From Bacillus niameyensis (GTDB taxonomy: Bacteria > Bacillota > Bacilli > Bacillales > Bacillaceae_C), in contig NZ_LN831197.1 of NCBI RefSeq assembly GCF_001375535.1, positions 3,963,822-4,027,821 on the forward strand: 64,000 nucleotides of DNA. The letters run 5' to 3'. Positions 22,900-30,794 of the stretch are shown one piece after another. The stretch's first letter is position 1, and every line of letters starts with the position of its first letter. The notes under the pieces are model-generated. The model had not been told where the DNA came from. It saw only the letters and a list, made by a program, of their open reading frames with translations, and made no database searches. The position numbers and the translations under genes were made by a program.

Positions 22900-23646
22900 A
22901 TGAGAATTAAACCACCACAACCATTTACGTTTAAAGCTGGAAAAAGGGCTGTTCTTCTGCTCCATGGATTTACAGGTAATAGCGCGGATGTTCGAATGCT
23001 TGGTCGATATCTTGAAAATCAAGGCTATACTTGCCATGCACCGCAATATAAAGGTCATGGAGTTCCTCCAGAAGAACTCGTCCACACTGGTCCAGATGAC
23101 TGGTGGGAGGACGTTATGAATGGGTATCAATTTTTAAAAGATAATGGTCATGAAGAAATTGCAGTGGCAGGACTTTCACTTGGAGGGGTTTTTTCTTTAA
23201 AACTCGGTTACACTGTACCTATAAAGGGAATCATTCCCATGTGTGCACCGATGTATTTTAAATCAGAAAAAAGTATGTATGATGGTATTTTAAAATACGC
23301 AAAAGAATATAAACAGTTCGAAGGAAAATCGAAGGAACAAATTGAGGAAGAAATGGAGAACTTCCGAAAAACCCCTATGAACACGTTAAAATCTTTGCAA
23401 CATTTAATTTCGGATGTTCGTGATCAGGTTGAAACTATTTATGCACCACTATTTGTTGTCCAGGCACGGCATGATGAAATGATCAATCCAAATAGTGCTA
23501 ACATTATATATGAAGAAACGGAATCAACGTATAAAGATATAAAATGGTATGAAAATTCAACTCATGTCATAACCCTTGGGCCGGAAAAGGAAACTCTTCA
23601 TGAAGATATTTATCGGTTTTTAGAGGAACTTGATTGGACTGTTTAG
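22900..23646 (+). CDS. Carboxylesterase, Est30 type
   Basis: Alpha/beta hydrolase of 248 aa hydrolysing short-chain monoesters. The triad is Ser93 (GLSLGG), Asp192 (ARHDEM) and His222 (STHVITL); HGFTG near residue 22 forms the oxyanion hole. It has no signal peptide. This gene commonly sits between secG and rnr in Bacillus (yvaK). AGGAG lies upstream of ATG 22900. The physiological substrate is unknown. Confidence 0.92.
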   Translation: MRIKPPQPFTFKAGKRAVLLLHGFTGNSADVRMLGRYLENQGYTCHAPQYKGHGVPPEELVHTGPDDWWEDVMNGYQFLKDNGHEEIAVAGLSLGGVFSLKLGYTVPIKGIIPMCAPMYFKSEKSMYDGILKYAKEYKQFEGKSKEQIEEEMENFRKTPMNTLKSLQHLISDVRDQVETIYAPLFVVQARHDEMINPNSANIIYEETESTYKDIKWYENSTHVITLGPEKETLHEDIYRFLEELDWTV

Positions 23647-23667
23647 ACATGGAGGAGGGAAGATAAA

Positions 23668-25977
23668 ATGGAAGAAAACATTTTTATAGACAAGGTACAG
23701 GATTTTTTACAGGAAGAAGCTAAGCCGCTGACCGTTAATGATATTGAACAAGCACTTGAAATTGAGGATGCAGAGGATTTTAAAAACCTGGTAAAAGCTC
23801 TTGTCCAAATGGAAGAACAAGGGTTAGTAGTTCGAACGAGAAGTAATCGTTACGGACTCCCTGAAAAAATGAATTTGGTGCGCGGAACGTTATCAGGACA
23901 TGCGAAGGGGTTTGCATTTTTAATACCAGAGGATTCAAACCTTGATGATGTCTTCATCCCTCCTCATGAAAAAAATAGTGCTATGCACGGTGATCAAGTT
24001 TTAGTTAGAGTTTCTTCTGAGAGTAGCGGTTCTAGGAGAGAGGGCGCAGTTGTAAGAATTCTGAAGCGTGGATCACAAAAAATGGTGGGCACCTATTCAG
24101 AAAGTAAATATTTCGGTTTTGTTATTCCAGATGATAAAAAAATAGCAGATGATATTTTTATTCCTAAAAATAAAAGTATGGGTGCTATTGATGGGCATAA
24201 AGTTATTGTGAAAATTACGACATTCCCAGAAGATCGAAAAAATGCGGAAGGGGAAGTTGTAGAAATTCTCGGTCATAAAAATGACCCAGGAATCGATATA
24301 TTATCGGTTATTCATCAACATGATTTACCGCTTGCTTTCCCTGAGGAAGTCATGACAGAGGCGAATCAAATTCCGGAGATAGTGGATGAAAGTGATTTTC
24401 CAAACCGGCGTGATTTGCGCGGGGAAACGATTGTAACGATTGATGGAGCAGATGCGAAAGATCTAGATGATGCAGTAACATTGACCAAACTTGAAAATGG
24501 TAACTATAAATTAGGCGTTCATATTGCGGATGTTACCTTTTATGTTGAAGAAGGTTCTGCAATAGATCGTGAAGCTTTTGAACGTGGGACAAGCGTTTAT
24601 TTGGTTGATCGTGTTATTCCAATGATTCCTCACCGCTTGTCGAATGGAATCTGCTCGCTTAATCCTCAGGTTGATCGTTTTACGATTTCGTGTGAGATGG
24701 AAGTGAATCGTCAGGGAGAAGTTGTTAATCATGAAATTTTCCCAGGGTTAATTAAAACGACAGAAAGAATGACGTATGAAGCAGTAAATAAGATCCTTAT
24801 TGACAAGGACGAAGAATTACGCAAAAAATATGATCCGCTAGTTCCGATGTTTGAGTTGATGGAAGAACTGCAAGGAATTCTCCAATCGAAGCGAATGAAA
24901 CGTGGAGCTATTGATTTTGATTTTAAGGAAGCAAAAGTTTTAGTAGATGAAGACGGCAAGCCGACTGATGTTGTCATTCGAGAGCGTTCTATAGGAGAGC
25001 GGATTATTGAAGAATTCATGCTTCTAGCGAATGAAACGATTGCGGAACACTTCCATTGGTTGGATGTTCCATTTATTTATCGAATTCACGAAGATCCGAA
25101 GGCGGAAAAGCTACAAAGATTTTTTGAGTTCATTACAAACTTTGGATTAATTGTTCATGGTACAGCGAATTCCGTACATCCGCGTGCTTTACAAGAAATA
25201 TTGGAAGCGATTCAAGGAAAACCGGAAGAAATGGTTATTTCAACGGTTATGCTAAGATCTATGCAACAGGCGAAATACGATCCAGAAAGTCTTGGTCACT
25301 TTGGGTTGTCCACAAAGTTTTACACGCACTTTACGTCACCGATTCGCCGTTATCCAGATTTAATTGTTCATCGTTTAATTCGTACGTATTTATTCCAAGG
25401 AAAATTGGATGAAACAACGCGGGTGAAATGGGATACTCAACTTCCCGAAATTGCCGATCACTCATCAAAAAGAGAACGTCGTGCGGTTGACGCTGAACGT
25501 GATACAGATGAAATGAAGAAAGCTGAATATATGGAAGACAAAATTGGGGAAGAGTTTGACGGTATCGTAAGTTCGGTCACAAACTTTGGTATATTTGTGG
25601 AACTGCCAAATACGATTGAAGGTCTTGTCCATGTTAGTTATATGACTGATGATTATTATCACTATGATGAACGTCAATTTTCGATGATTGGCGAGAGAAC
25701 AGGAAATGTTTATCGAATTGGTGATGAAATAACGGTTCGTGTTATTAAAGTCAACAAAGATGAACATGACATCGATTTCGAAATCGTTGGTATGAAAAAT
25801 AACCGACAAGAAAAGCGTGAAGATCCGAAGCCAAAAGTAGTTAAACTGAAAAAGAGCAAATCAAAGGGACCTCAAGGCTTTGAAGAAAGTGGAGAATGGT
25901 CAACAAAACCCCCAAGGAAGAAAAAGAAAAAAACATATCGAAATCAAAGTACGAAACCAGGAAAGAAGCGTCGTTAA
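23668..25977 (+). CDS. rnr: Ribonuclease R
   Basis: Processive 3'-5' exoribonuclease that degrades structured RNA and works with SmpB-tmRNA to destroy defective mRNA. Domain order: N-terminal helix-turn-helix (1-65), cold-shock-like RNA-binding domains (about 65-220), the RNB catalytic domain with the aspartates of [12 protein letters not shown] (about residues 255-266), an S1 domain (about 625-705) and a Lys/Arg-rich tail. 769 aa is typical. GGAGG precedes the ATG, 21 nt after the esterase stop. Confidence 0.97.
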   Translation: MEENIFIDKVQDFLQEEAKPLTVNDIEQALEIEDAEDFKNLVKALVQMEEQGLVVRTRSNRYGLPEKMNLVRGTLSGHAKGFAFLIPEDSNLDDVFIPPHEKNSAMHGDQVLVRVSSESSGSRREGAVVRILKRGSQKMVGTYSESKYFGFVIPDDKKIADDIFIPKNKSMGAIDGHKVIVKITTFPEDRKNAEGEVVEILGHKNDPGIDILSVIHQHDLPLAFPEEVMTEANQIPEIVDESDFPNRRDLRGETIVTIDGADAKDLDDAVTLTKLENGNYKLGVHIADVTFYVEEGSAIDREAFERGTSVYLVDRVIPMIPHRLSNGICSLNPQVDRFTISCEMEVNRQGEVVNHEIFPGLIKTTERMTYEAVNKILIDKDEELRKKYDPLVPMFELMEELQGILQSKRMKRGAIDFDFKEAKVLVDEDGKPTDVVIRERSIGERIIEEFMLLANETIAEHFHWLDVPFIYRIHEDPKAEKLQRFFEFITNFGLIVHGTANSVHPRALQEILEAIQGKPEEMVISTVMLRSMQQAKYDPESLGHFGLSTKFYTHFTSPIRRYPDLIVHRLIRTYLFQGKLDETTRVKWDTQLPEIADHSSKRERRAVDAERDTDEMKKAEYMEDKIGEEFDGIVSSVTNFGIFVELPNTIEGLVHVSYMTDDYYHYDERQFSMIGERTGNVYRIGDEITVRVIKVNKDEHDIDFEIVGMKNNRQEKREDPKPKVVKLKKSKSKGPQGFEESGEWSTKPPRKKKKKTYRNQSTKPGKKRR

Positions 25978-26147
25978 TGACAAAAGTAGGATGAAACGGA
26001 ATACAAATGGCTCTGAATCGTTCCCGAAATGTGATGTTCTCATGTGAAACGGTAACGATTAGGTTCGAATCATACAGAATTAAATGAAAAGAGGATTCAA
26101 ATTTTGTATAATGATTAACAAACAGAAAACAGGGGAGAGAGTGAAAC

Positions 26148-26615
26148 ATGCCAAAAGGGGAAGGAAAACTAATCGCCCAGAATAAAAAAGCGCGGCATGA
26201 TTATTCGATTGAAGAAACATATGAAGCAGGAATGGTTTTGCAAGGAACGGAAATTAAATCGATACGAGCCGGACGCATCAATCTAAAAGATTCTTTTGCA
26301 CGGATCCACAATGGAGAACTATTCTTGCACAATGTTCATATTAGTCCGTATGAACAAGGGAACCGTTATAACCATGACCCCTTACGTACGAGGAAACTAT
26401 TACTTCATCGTAAAGAAATCAGTAAACTAATCGGAGAATCCAAAGAAGCAGGCTACTCCATTATTCCGTTAAAAGTTTATATTAAAAACGGATACGCAAA
26501 AGTTTTAATTGGGCTTGCTAAAGGGAAAAAGAAATATGATAAGCGAGAAGATTTAAAACGGAAAGAAGCGAAACGTGATATTGAAAGAGCATTTCGTGAA
26601 CGACAGAAAATGTGA
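26148..26615 (+). CDS. smpB: tmRNA-binding protein SmpB
   Basis: 155-aa basic protein that binds the tRNA-like domain of tmRNA and brings it to stalled ribosomes. Conserved blocks [23 protein letters not shown] and the basic tail ([19 protein letters not shown] region) are present. GGGGAGAG lies before ATG 26148. In most Bacillus genomes ssrA follows at once; here about 2.7 kb containing three sugar-related genes separates them. A terminator follows. Confidence 0.98.
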   Translation: MPKGEGKLIAQNKKARHDYSIEETYEAGMVLQGTEIKSIRAGRINLKDSFARIHNGELFLHNVHISPYEQGNRYNHDPLRTRKLLLHRKEISKLIGESKEAGYSIIPLKVYIKNGYAKVLIGLAKGKKKYDKREDLKRKEAKRDIERAFRERQKM

Positions 26616-26627
26616 ATATACAATGAG

Positions 26628-26661
26628 AGTTGTCCAAAGTAAAGGTTGGACAACTTTTTTA
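26628..26661 (+). terminator. Terminator after smpB
   Basis: Perfect stem AGTTGTCC (26628-26635) / GGACAACT (26648-26655) followed by TTTTTATTT. Confidence 0.9.
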
Positions 26662-26828
26662 TTTCACCGACACAAGTTAAATATTTTCATGTTAATGAAA
26701 TAATCCCCCAATTTCACGAATAAATTGCCTAATAGATTCAATGAATTCGATCCCTATATAAAGGAGATTTAGAATGATGATCGAATATATTGGGTAATTA
26801 GATAAACGTAATAATTAGGAGGGGTTAT

Positions 26829-27626
26829 GTGAGACTGTCAATTGGAGGCTATTCTTTTAATCACACAATCAATCAAGGGAAAATGGATATTTTCGGTTAC
26901 TTGGAAACGGTAAAATATCGATATGGATTAAATACCGTAGATTTGTGGAACGGTCAATTCGCGAATCGAAGTTTTGAATCCCCAGATCTTGATTATGTGA
27001 AAAAAATTCGCGAGGCTTTGGATGAAAGGGAGCTCACCTTAATTAACTATGCGGTTGATGGTGCTCACATTTGGGACCCAGACCCGGAAAAAAGGGAGCA
27101 ACTATATCAAAATGCTCTCAAGCACCTCGAAATAGGAGAAATTTTAGGTGCCCAATCAATTCGCATTGATACTGGCGGCTCCTTTGGTTCTGCCTCTGAT
27201 TTTACTATGGAAATGAGTGATGAGCAGTTCGATTTTATCGTAAATCGTTATCAAGAGTTTTGTGAACGTGCTGCAAATAATGGTTATAAAATTGGGCCCG
27301 AAAACCATACAGGTCCTTCTCTAAGTCCGGTCGGAATCAAAAAAATTGCTGAGGCTGTGAATCATCCTAATTTTGGCATCCTTCTTCATATTGGACGTTG
27401 GAAAGAAGAAAAGGAAATTGGGGATGAAATGGTCGCACCTTGGGTCTGTCATACTCATTTTGATGCTAGAACGGCAGTTGCTGAGGAAGCAACAGAAAAA
27501 ATTCAGATGTTAAAAGCGAGTGGTTATGACGGCTATTGGAGTATTGAGCATAATGCAGAAGGAAATCAATATGTAGAAGTTGAATGGCTCCTAGGAACGG
27601 TAAAACGACTACTAAGTAATTTGTAG
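26829..27626 (+). CDS. Xylose isomerase-like TIM-barrel protein
   Basis: 265-aa sugar phosphate isomerase/epimerase-family barrel. The likely metal-site residues are in GPENHTG, the His of LLHIGRW, CHTHFD and WSIEHN. It starts at GTG 26829 with AGGAGGGG at good spacing. It forms an operon with a broken Gfo/Idh oxidoreductase and an MFS transporter, a set typical of uptake and isomerisation or oxidation of an uncommon sugar. The substrate is unknown. The block interrupts the usual smpB-ssrA adjacency. Confidence 0.75.
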   Translation: MRLSIGGYSFNHTINQGKMDIFGYLETVKYRYGLNTVDLWNGQFANRSFESPDLDYVKKIREALDERELTLINYAVDGAHIWDPDPEKREQLYQNALKHLEIGEILGAQSIRIDTGGSFGSASDFTMEMSDEQFDFIVNRYQEFCERAANNGYKIGPENHTGPSLSPVGIKKIAEAVNHPNFGILLHIGRWKEEKEIGDEMVAPWVCHTHFDARTAVAEEATEKIQMLKASGYDGYWSIEHNAEGNQYVEVEWLLGTVKRLLSNL

Positions 27627-27646
27627 TTAATGTGGAGGGCAAAAGT

Positions 27647-27844
27647 ATGCGGAATATAAGAATTGGTGTGACAGGAGTAGGGAAAATTGGTAAAACACAT
27701 CTTGAATTATATTCAAAAATCGAAGGAGCAGAAATTGTTGCCATTTGTGATGTAAATGAACAGGAAGCTAAAAAGGTTGAAAATCATAGAAATATCCAAG
27801 TCTACAGCCGCAATGATATAAAAATTGGGCGTGACCACCATTAG
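27647..27844 (+). pseudogene. Truncated Gfo/Idh/MocA oxidoreductase (N-terminal remnant)
   Basis: Only about 65 residues remain of a family normally near 350. The dinucleotide-binding start IRIGVTGVGKIGKTHLELY and IVAICDVNE are intact, then the frame ends about 22 residues later. The rest of the NAD domain and the whole C-terminal domain are missing, and the MFS gene starts 22 nt later, so this looks like an internal deletion. A perfect inverted repeat lies exactly at the break. ATG 27647 is preceded by GGAGGG. Confidence 0.8.
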
Positions 27845-27858
27845 TATGGTGGTCATGC
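27829..27858. repeat. Inverted repeat at the deletion scar
   Basis: TGACCACCAT (27832-27841) and ATGGTGGTCA (27846-27855) form a perfect 10-bp stem with a TAGT loop, extendable by three pairs including one G-T. There is no T-run, so it is not a classical terminator. It sits at the end of the truncated reading frame. Confidence 0.7.
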
Positions 27859-27865
27859 TAGAAGA

Positions 27866-29095
27866 ATGGAAAGGAACATAACATTGTTAAACACAAAGCA
27901 CACATTTCTAACTGTCAAACTTTTTAATTTTTTCCTCTACGGCTCCATTTCCATATTAATGTCTTTTTTTCCACTTTACTTTCAAGAAAGCGGGTTTAGT
28001 ACTGTTGCGATCGGAATGATGATGGCGGGTGGTCCGTTTGTTTCGATTTTTGCCAATCCTTTTTGGGGGTATTGGAGTGATCGCCTGCAAAATATACGAC
28101 GCATCTTAATGATTATGTTGTTAGGGAATATTATTGTTGTACAGTTTGTTTTTCAGATGAACTCTTTAACATTAGTTTTTATTACGATGTTATGCTTTTT
28201 TCTTTTTCAAACGCCTTTATTTTCGCAAAGTAATAGTCTTATCTTGAATACGATCGAAGGGACATCGTACAAATTTGGGACATTCCGATTGTGGGGCTCT
28301 TTAGGCTGGGCCATTATGGCTATAGCAGCAAGTCCACTTATCGATGTTGTGGGCATTAATAACTTATGGGTTATATACACTTTTATGCTGTTCCTAACCA
28401 TTCTTTTTAGTTTTAAATTACCAACTGGGAAGGTGGAAGGTTCGAAAAAGGTGGAAAAAGGTGGTTATTCTAGAGCGTTGTTCGGGAATAAATATTTTTT
28501 AGTTTTTGTCCTTCTAGGAGTAATGATTTCTGTCCCTAATTCGATGAACCAAACCTTTAGCTCATTGTATATTGATGAATTAGGTGGATCAGTCGTATTA
28601 ATTGGATGGGCAGCCTTCCTAACTGCAATTTTCGAAGTGCCTGTGTTTTTATTGTTTGATAAGTATTTAAAAAAGAATATCCCAACGATGATCGGCTGTT
28701 TAGTGTTTGTCAGTCTATTATTTGTATTACGTTGGTTTCTTATGTCACTTGCGACAAGTCCAGTGCAAATTATTTTCATTCAAATGCTTCATAGCATCAG
28801 TTTTGGAGGGTATTATTATATTGGAACAACGCTAACAGCTGAGCTCATCCCAGTGGAACTTAGAGCGAGTGGACAAGCGATTTACGCTTTAACTTGGGGT
28901 GGAATATCTGGAATTATCGCAGGTGTTTTTGGTGGATGGATGTTTCAAAATCTCGGTCCGCAAACAATGTATCAAGTTAGTACACTAATTGCTTCATGCG
29001 GTGTTATTGGCTTTGCAATGCTGTGGATATGGATTAGGAAAGACTCGCAATATAAGGTAGAACATGGAAAGGCAATGTCTGGTGGTCTGGAATGA
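27866..29095 (+). CDS. MFS transporter
   Basis: 409 aa with about 12 hydrophobic helices in two six-helix halves; the loop after helix 2 contains GYWSDRLQNIRR, the MFS motif-A region. It resembles the sugar or nucleoside:proton symporter branch (LacY-like MFS_1). ATG 27866 lacks a good ribosome-binding site; TTG 27884, behind GAAAGGA, would give a protein six residues shorter and may be the true start. Probably imports the substrate of the upstream isomerase (inference). Confidence 0.8.
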   Translation: MERNITLLNTKHTFLTVKLFNFFLYGSISILMSFFPLYFQESGFSTVAIGMMMAGGPFVSIFANPFWGYWSDRLQNIRRILMIMLLGNIIVVQFVFQMNSLTLVFITMLCFFLFQTPLFSQSNSLILNTIEGTSYKFGTFRLWGSLGWAIMAIAASPLIDVVGINNLWVIYTFMLFLTILFSFKLPTGKVEGSKKVEKGGYSRALFGNKYFLVFVLLGVMISVPNSMNQTFSSLYIDELGGSVVLIGWAAFLTAIFEVPVFLLFDKYLKKNIPTMIGCLVFVSLLFVLRWFLMSLATSPVQIIFIQMLHSISFGGYYYIGTTLTAELIPVELRASGQAIYALTWGGISGIIAGVFGGWMFQNLGPQTMYQVSTLIASCGVIGFAMLWIWIRKDSQYKVEHGKAMSGGLE

Positions 29096-29181
29096 AATTT
29101 ATTAAAGTTGAAAAAACATTTTGTAGCATTTTCATTTAACTTATCCATAACCGGCAATTGATGCCAATCCCATTTGCATCC

Positions 29182-29209
29182 TTGATGTTTTATTTCGATG
29201 TGTTATAAT
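29182..29209 (+). promoter_or_regulatory. ssrA promoter
   Basis: TTGATG (29182-29187), 16 bp, TATAAT (29204-29209), with an extended TGT before the -10. Transcription would start near 29216, leaving about 79 nt of 5' leader to be removed by RNase P at 29295. Confidence 0.8.
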
Positions 29210-29385
29210 AATAACCGTAAGTGATTTGAGCTTTATCTATTCCGAGTTCCCACTTGGATAGGAACGAGTATTAAATACTCAACCTTTTATATATGGGGAC
29301 GTTACGGATTCGACAGGGATAGGTCGAGCTTAGGTTGCGAGTCGAGGGGATCGGCCTCGTAAAAACGTCAAAGCCAATAATAACT

Positions 29386-29421
29386 GGCAAAGAAAACAAC
29401 AACTTCGCACTAGCTGCCTAA
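29386..29421 (+). CDS. tmRNA proteolysis tag reading frame
   Basis: GGC AAA GAA then three AAC codons, TTC GCA CTA GCT GCC TAA, giving GKENNNFALAA; the alanine carried by tmRNA precedes it. The ALAA end is the standard degron recognised by ClpXP. Confidence 0.93.
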   Translation, partial: GKENNNFALAA

Positions 29422-29643
29422 TTAAGGCCTAATGCGGTTCCTCCCTCCATCGCCCATGTGGTAGGGTAAGGGACTCACTCTTAGTGGGATACGCCGGAAG
29501 TCCTCCGCCTGGGGACCAAGGAAGAGACTAATCAGGCTAGCGTTTCGGATGCCTGTCGATAGGCGGAAGAAGTCGCGAAATAATAATATATCGACTACAC
29601 TCGTAGACGCTTAAGTGCCGATATTTCTGGACGTGGGTTCGAT

Positions 29644-29923
29644 TAGTTAATAGTCGCCTTATGTGGTAACACATAAGTGAAAATTCGGCTTGATCGGTGA
29701 AACCTAAGTCGTGAAAATCACGATAAGGCAACCCCGAGCGGTATGTGGAGCAATCCAACAGCCGTGTATCGACTTATAGGCTGCCATCAAAGGGTAGTAC
29801 TAGGATGTGAAAAGCTGTCTTTGAATAAGGTAAATCTATTTTTCACATAATACGCCGAGGGACCTGGTTATAAATCAGGTTCAAGATATAGTCAGTGCCA
29901 TGACGAAAGCATGGAAATGCACG
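29644..29923 (+). mobile_element. Group I intron in the tmRNA T-loop
   Basis: 280-nt insertion without an internal ORF. Its 5' splice site follows U29643. Exon CGAU (29640-29643) pairs with intron GUCG (29653-29656), with the diagnostic U-G wobble exactly at the splice site, and two further intron pairs close P1 over the loop GUUAA. The 3' end is G29923, as group I introns require. The strongly conserved catalytic-core word TTCAAGATATAGTC lies at 29880-29893. A P9-like hairpin (GTGCCATG with CATGG...GCAC) precedes the 3' end. The junctions restore a perfect T-arm. The subgroup cannot be fixed without modelling. Confidence 0.9.
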
Positions 29924-29934
29924 TCCCACCGTCT

Positions 29935-29966
29935 CCACCAAATACATAATTTGGTGGTTTTTACTT
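29935..29966 (+). terminator. ssrA terminator built on the tmRNA 3' end
   Basis: CCACCAAAT (29935-29943) pairs perfectly with ATTTGGTGG (29949-29957), followed by TTTTTAC. The stem includes the mature CCACCA end, so 3' processing must open or trim the hairpin. Confidence 0.85.
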
Positions 29967-29973
29967 TTTTAAA

Positions 29974-30399
29974 TTAAAATTGGAAAAACTCTTCCTCAAA
30001 TAGTAATTTCCTTTTTAGACTTTCTGCATTGTATTTTCCATTTCTTGGAGTAACCTTCTCATAATTATTTATAATATGAAGTGCGCGCATTCTTTTCTGA
30101 TCTACCCTTAGGTAAGGGGAAATTTTCCTTAATATAATGAGTACGCATTCCTTATTTTTTATACTTAAAGTATAGGAATCTTTATGTTTTTCAGGGTTAT
30201 AGTTCTTTTTAGTAATAATATATCCATTTGTTAAAGTTTGAATGTATTTTAGAAGTTCAATATCTGTTGAAGAAATGGTGATACAAGGTCTTCGATGTTC
30301 CCCTTCATGCATTCTTGTTAAAGTAACTGATCCTTCACCATCAACAATACCCGCTAAATAAGCGGACTCCCAATCTTTTATTTTAATTCCTCCAATCAT
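29974..30399 (-). CDS. LAGLIDADG homing endonuclease
   Basis: A protein of about 141 aa with a single LAGLIDADG helix (SAYLAGIVDGEGSVTL), a size that implies it works as a homodimer like I-CreI. The rest fits the alpha-beta-beta-alpha fold (PCITISSTDIELLKYIQ, YTLSIKNKECVLIIL). The frame continues to TTG 30468. The ATG at 30399 lacks a ribosome-binding site; GGAGGA lies just inside it, before rare ATT/ATA codons, so the start is uncertain. It lies 33 bp past the 3' end of ssrA on the opposite strand, outside the intron. It probably cuts the intronless ssrA T-loop to mobilise the intron (inference). Confidence 0.88.
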   Translation of the reverse strand: MIGGIKIKDWESAYLAGIVDGEGSVTLTRMHEGEHRRPCITISSTDIELLKYIQTLTNGYIITKKNYNPEKHKDSYTLSIKNKECVLIILRKISPYLRVDQKRMRALHIINNYEKVTPRNGKYNAESLKRKLLFEEEFFQF

Positions 30400-30468
30400 A
30401 CAAATAATAGTTTCTGAGGGAATGTGTGTTCTTATTTTGATTATAATATTAAATAGATTATTAAGCAA

Positions 30469-30794
30469 CTCTATAAAAATGTAGAAGTAAAATTCATAGG
30501 ACTATATATGATTATGTCGAGATGCAAAATTTTTAAACAGTGGCATAGCAGGCTCAACCCTTAGAAGGCTTTAATCACAGTGTTTTTTATTAATGGACTT
30601 GCTGAAAGTAACTCTGTCTCCACCTCTATTGAAGATAACGAACAAGTTAGGTTGAACGGTCATTCACACAAGAAGATGCTTCAAAGGTGAAAAGGCGCAA
30701 TTATAAATCCTGATGATAATAAAATCTCAAGGAAGCATCAAAAACTGCAGCAAATTTCATGCTTCCCGAATACCTGTACATCGTTCCATTGTTC
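30469..30794. other. Gene-free stretch between the endonuclease and the BceB-type gene
   Basis: No ORF can be supported. A 9-bp word GTCTCCACC at 30616-30624 repeats the last bases of ssrA (29931-29939). A perfect 8-bp stem GGAAGCAT (30731-30738) / ATGCTTCC (30759-30766) could end the transcript of the reverse-strand permease gene. Confidence 0.4.

Larger units (their letters stand above)
29295..29940 (+). ncRNA. ssrA: tmRNA (transfer-messenger RNA) gene split by a group I intron
   Basis: The gene begins GGGGACGTTACGGATTCGAC and ends CCGTCTCCACCA like other Bacillus tmRNAs. The tag reading frame is at 29386-29421 and encodes GKENNNFALAA followed by TAA TTAA. Unlike normal ssrA, the T-arm is interrupted: GGGTTCGAT ends at 29643 and the other half of the T stem, TCCCACC, begins only at 29924. 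Removing 29644-29923 gives a 366-nt RNA with the regular T-arm GTGGGTTCGATTCCCAC. Exon 1 is 349 nt and exon 2 only 17 nt. Splicing is thus required to build the tRNA-like domain used for alanylation and SmpB binding. Confidence 0.95.

Noticed and set aside
29537..29758. Reverse-strand 73-residue frame
   Set aside because: Lies wholly within the tmRNA and its intron; the structured RNA explains the sequence.
29644..29923. Intron-encoded endonuclease
   Set aside because: No frame of useful length exists inside the 280-nt intron; the only endonuclease gene is downstream and antisense.
30541..30790. Remnant of a transposase or integrase gene beside ssrA
   Set aside because: Translations in several frames gave no recognisable motif, so no element could be supported beyond the homing endonuclease.
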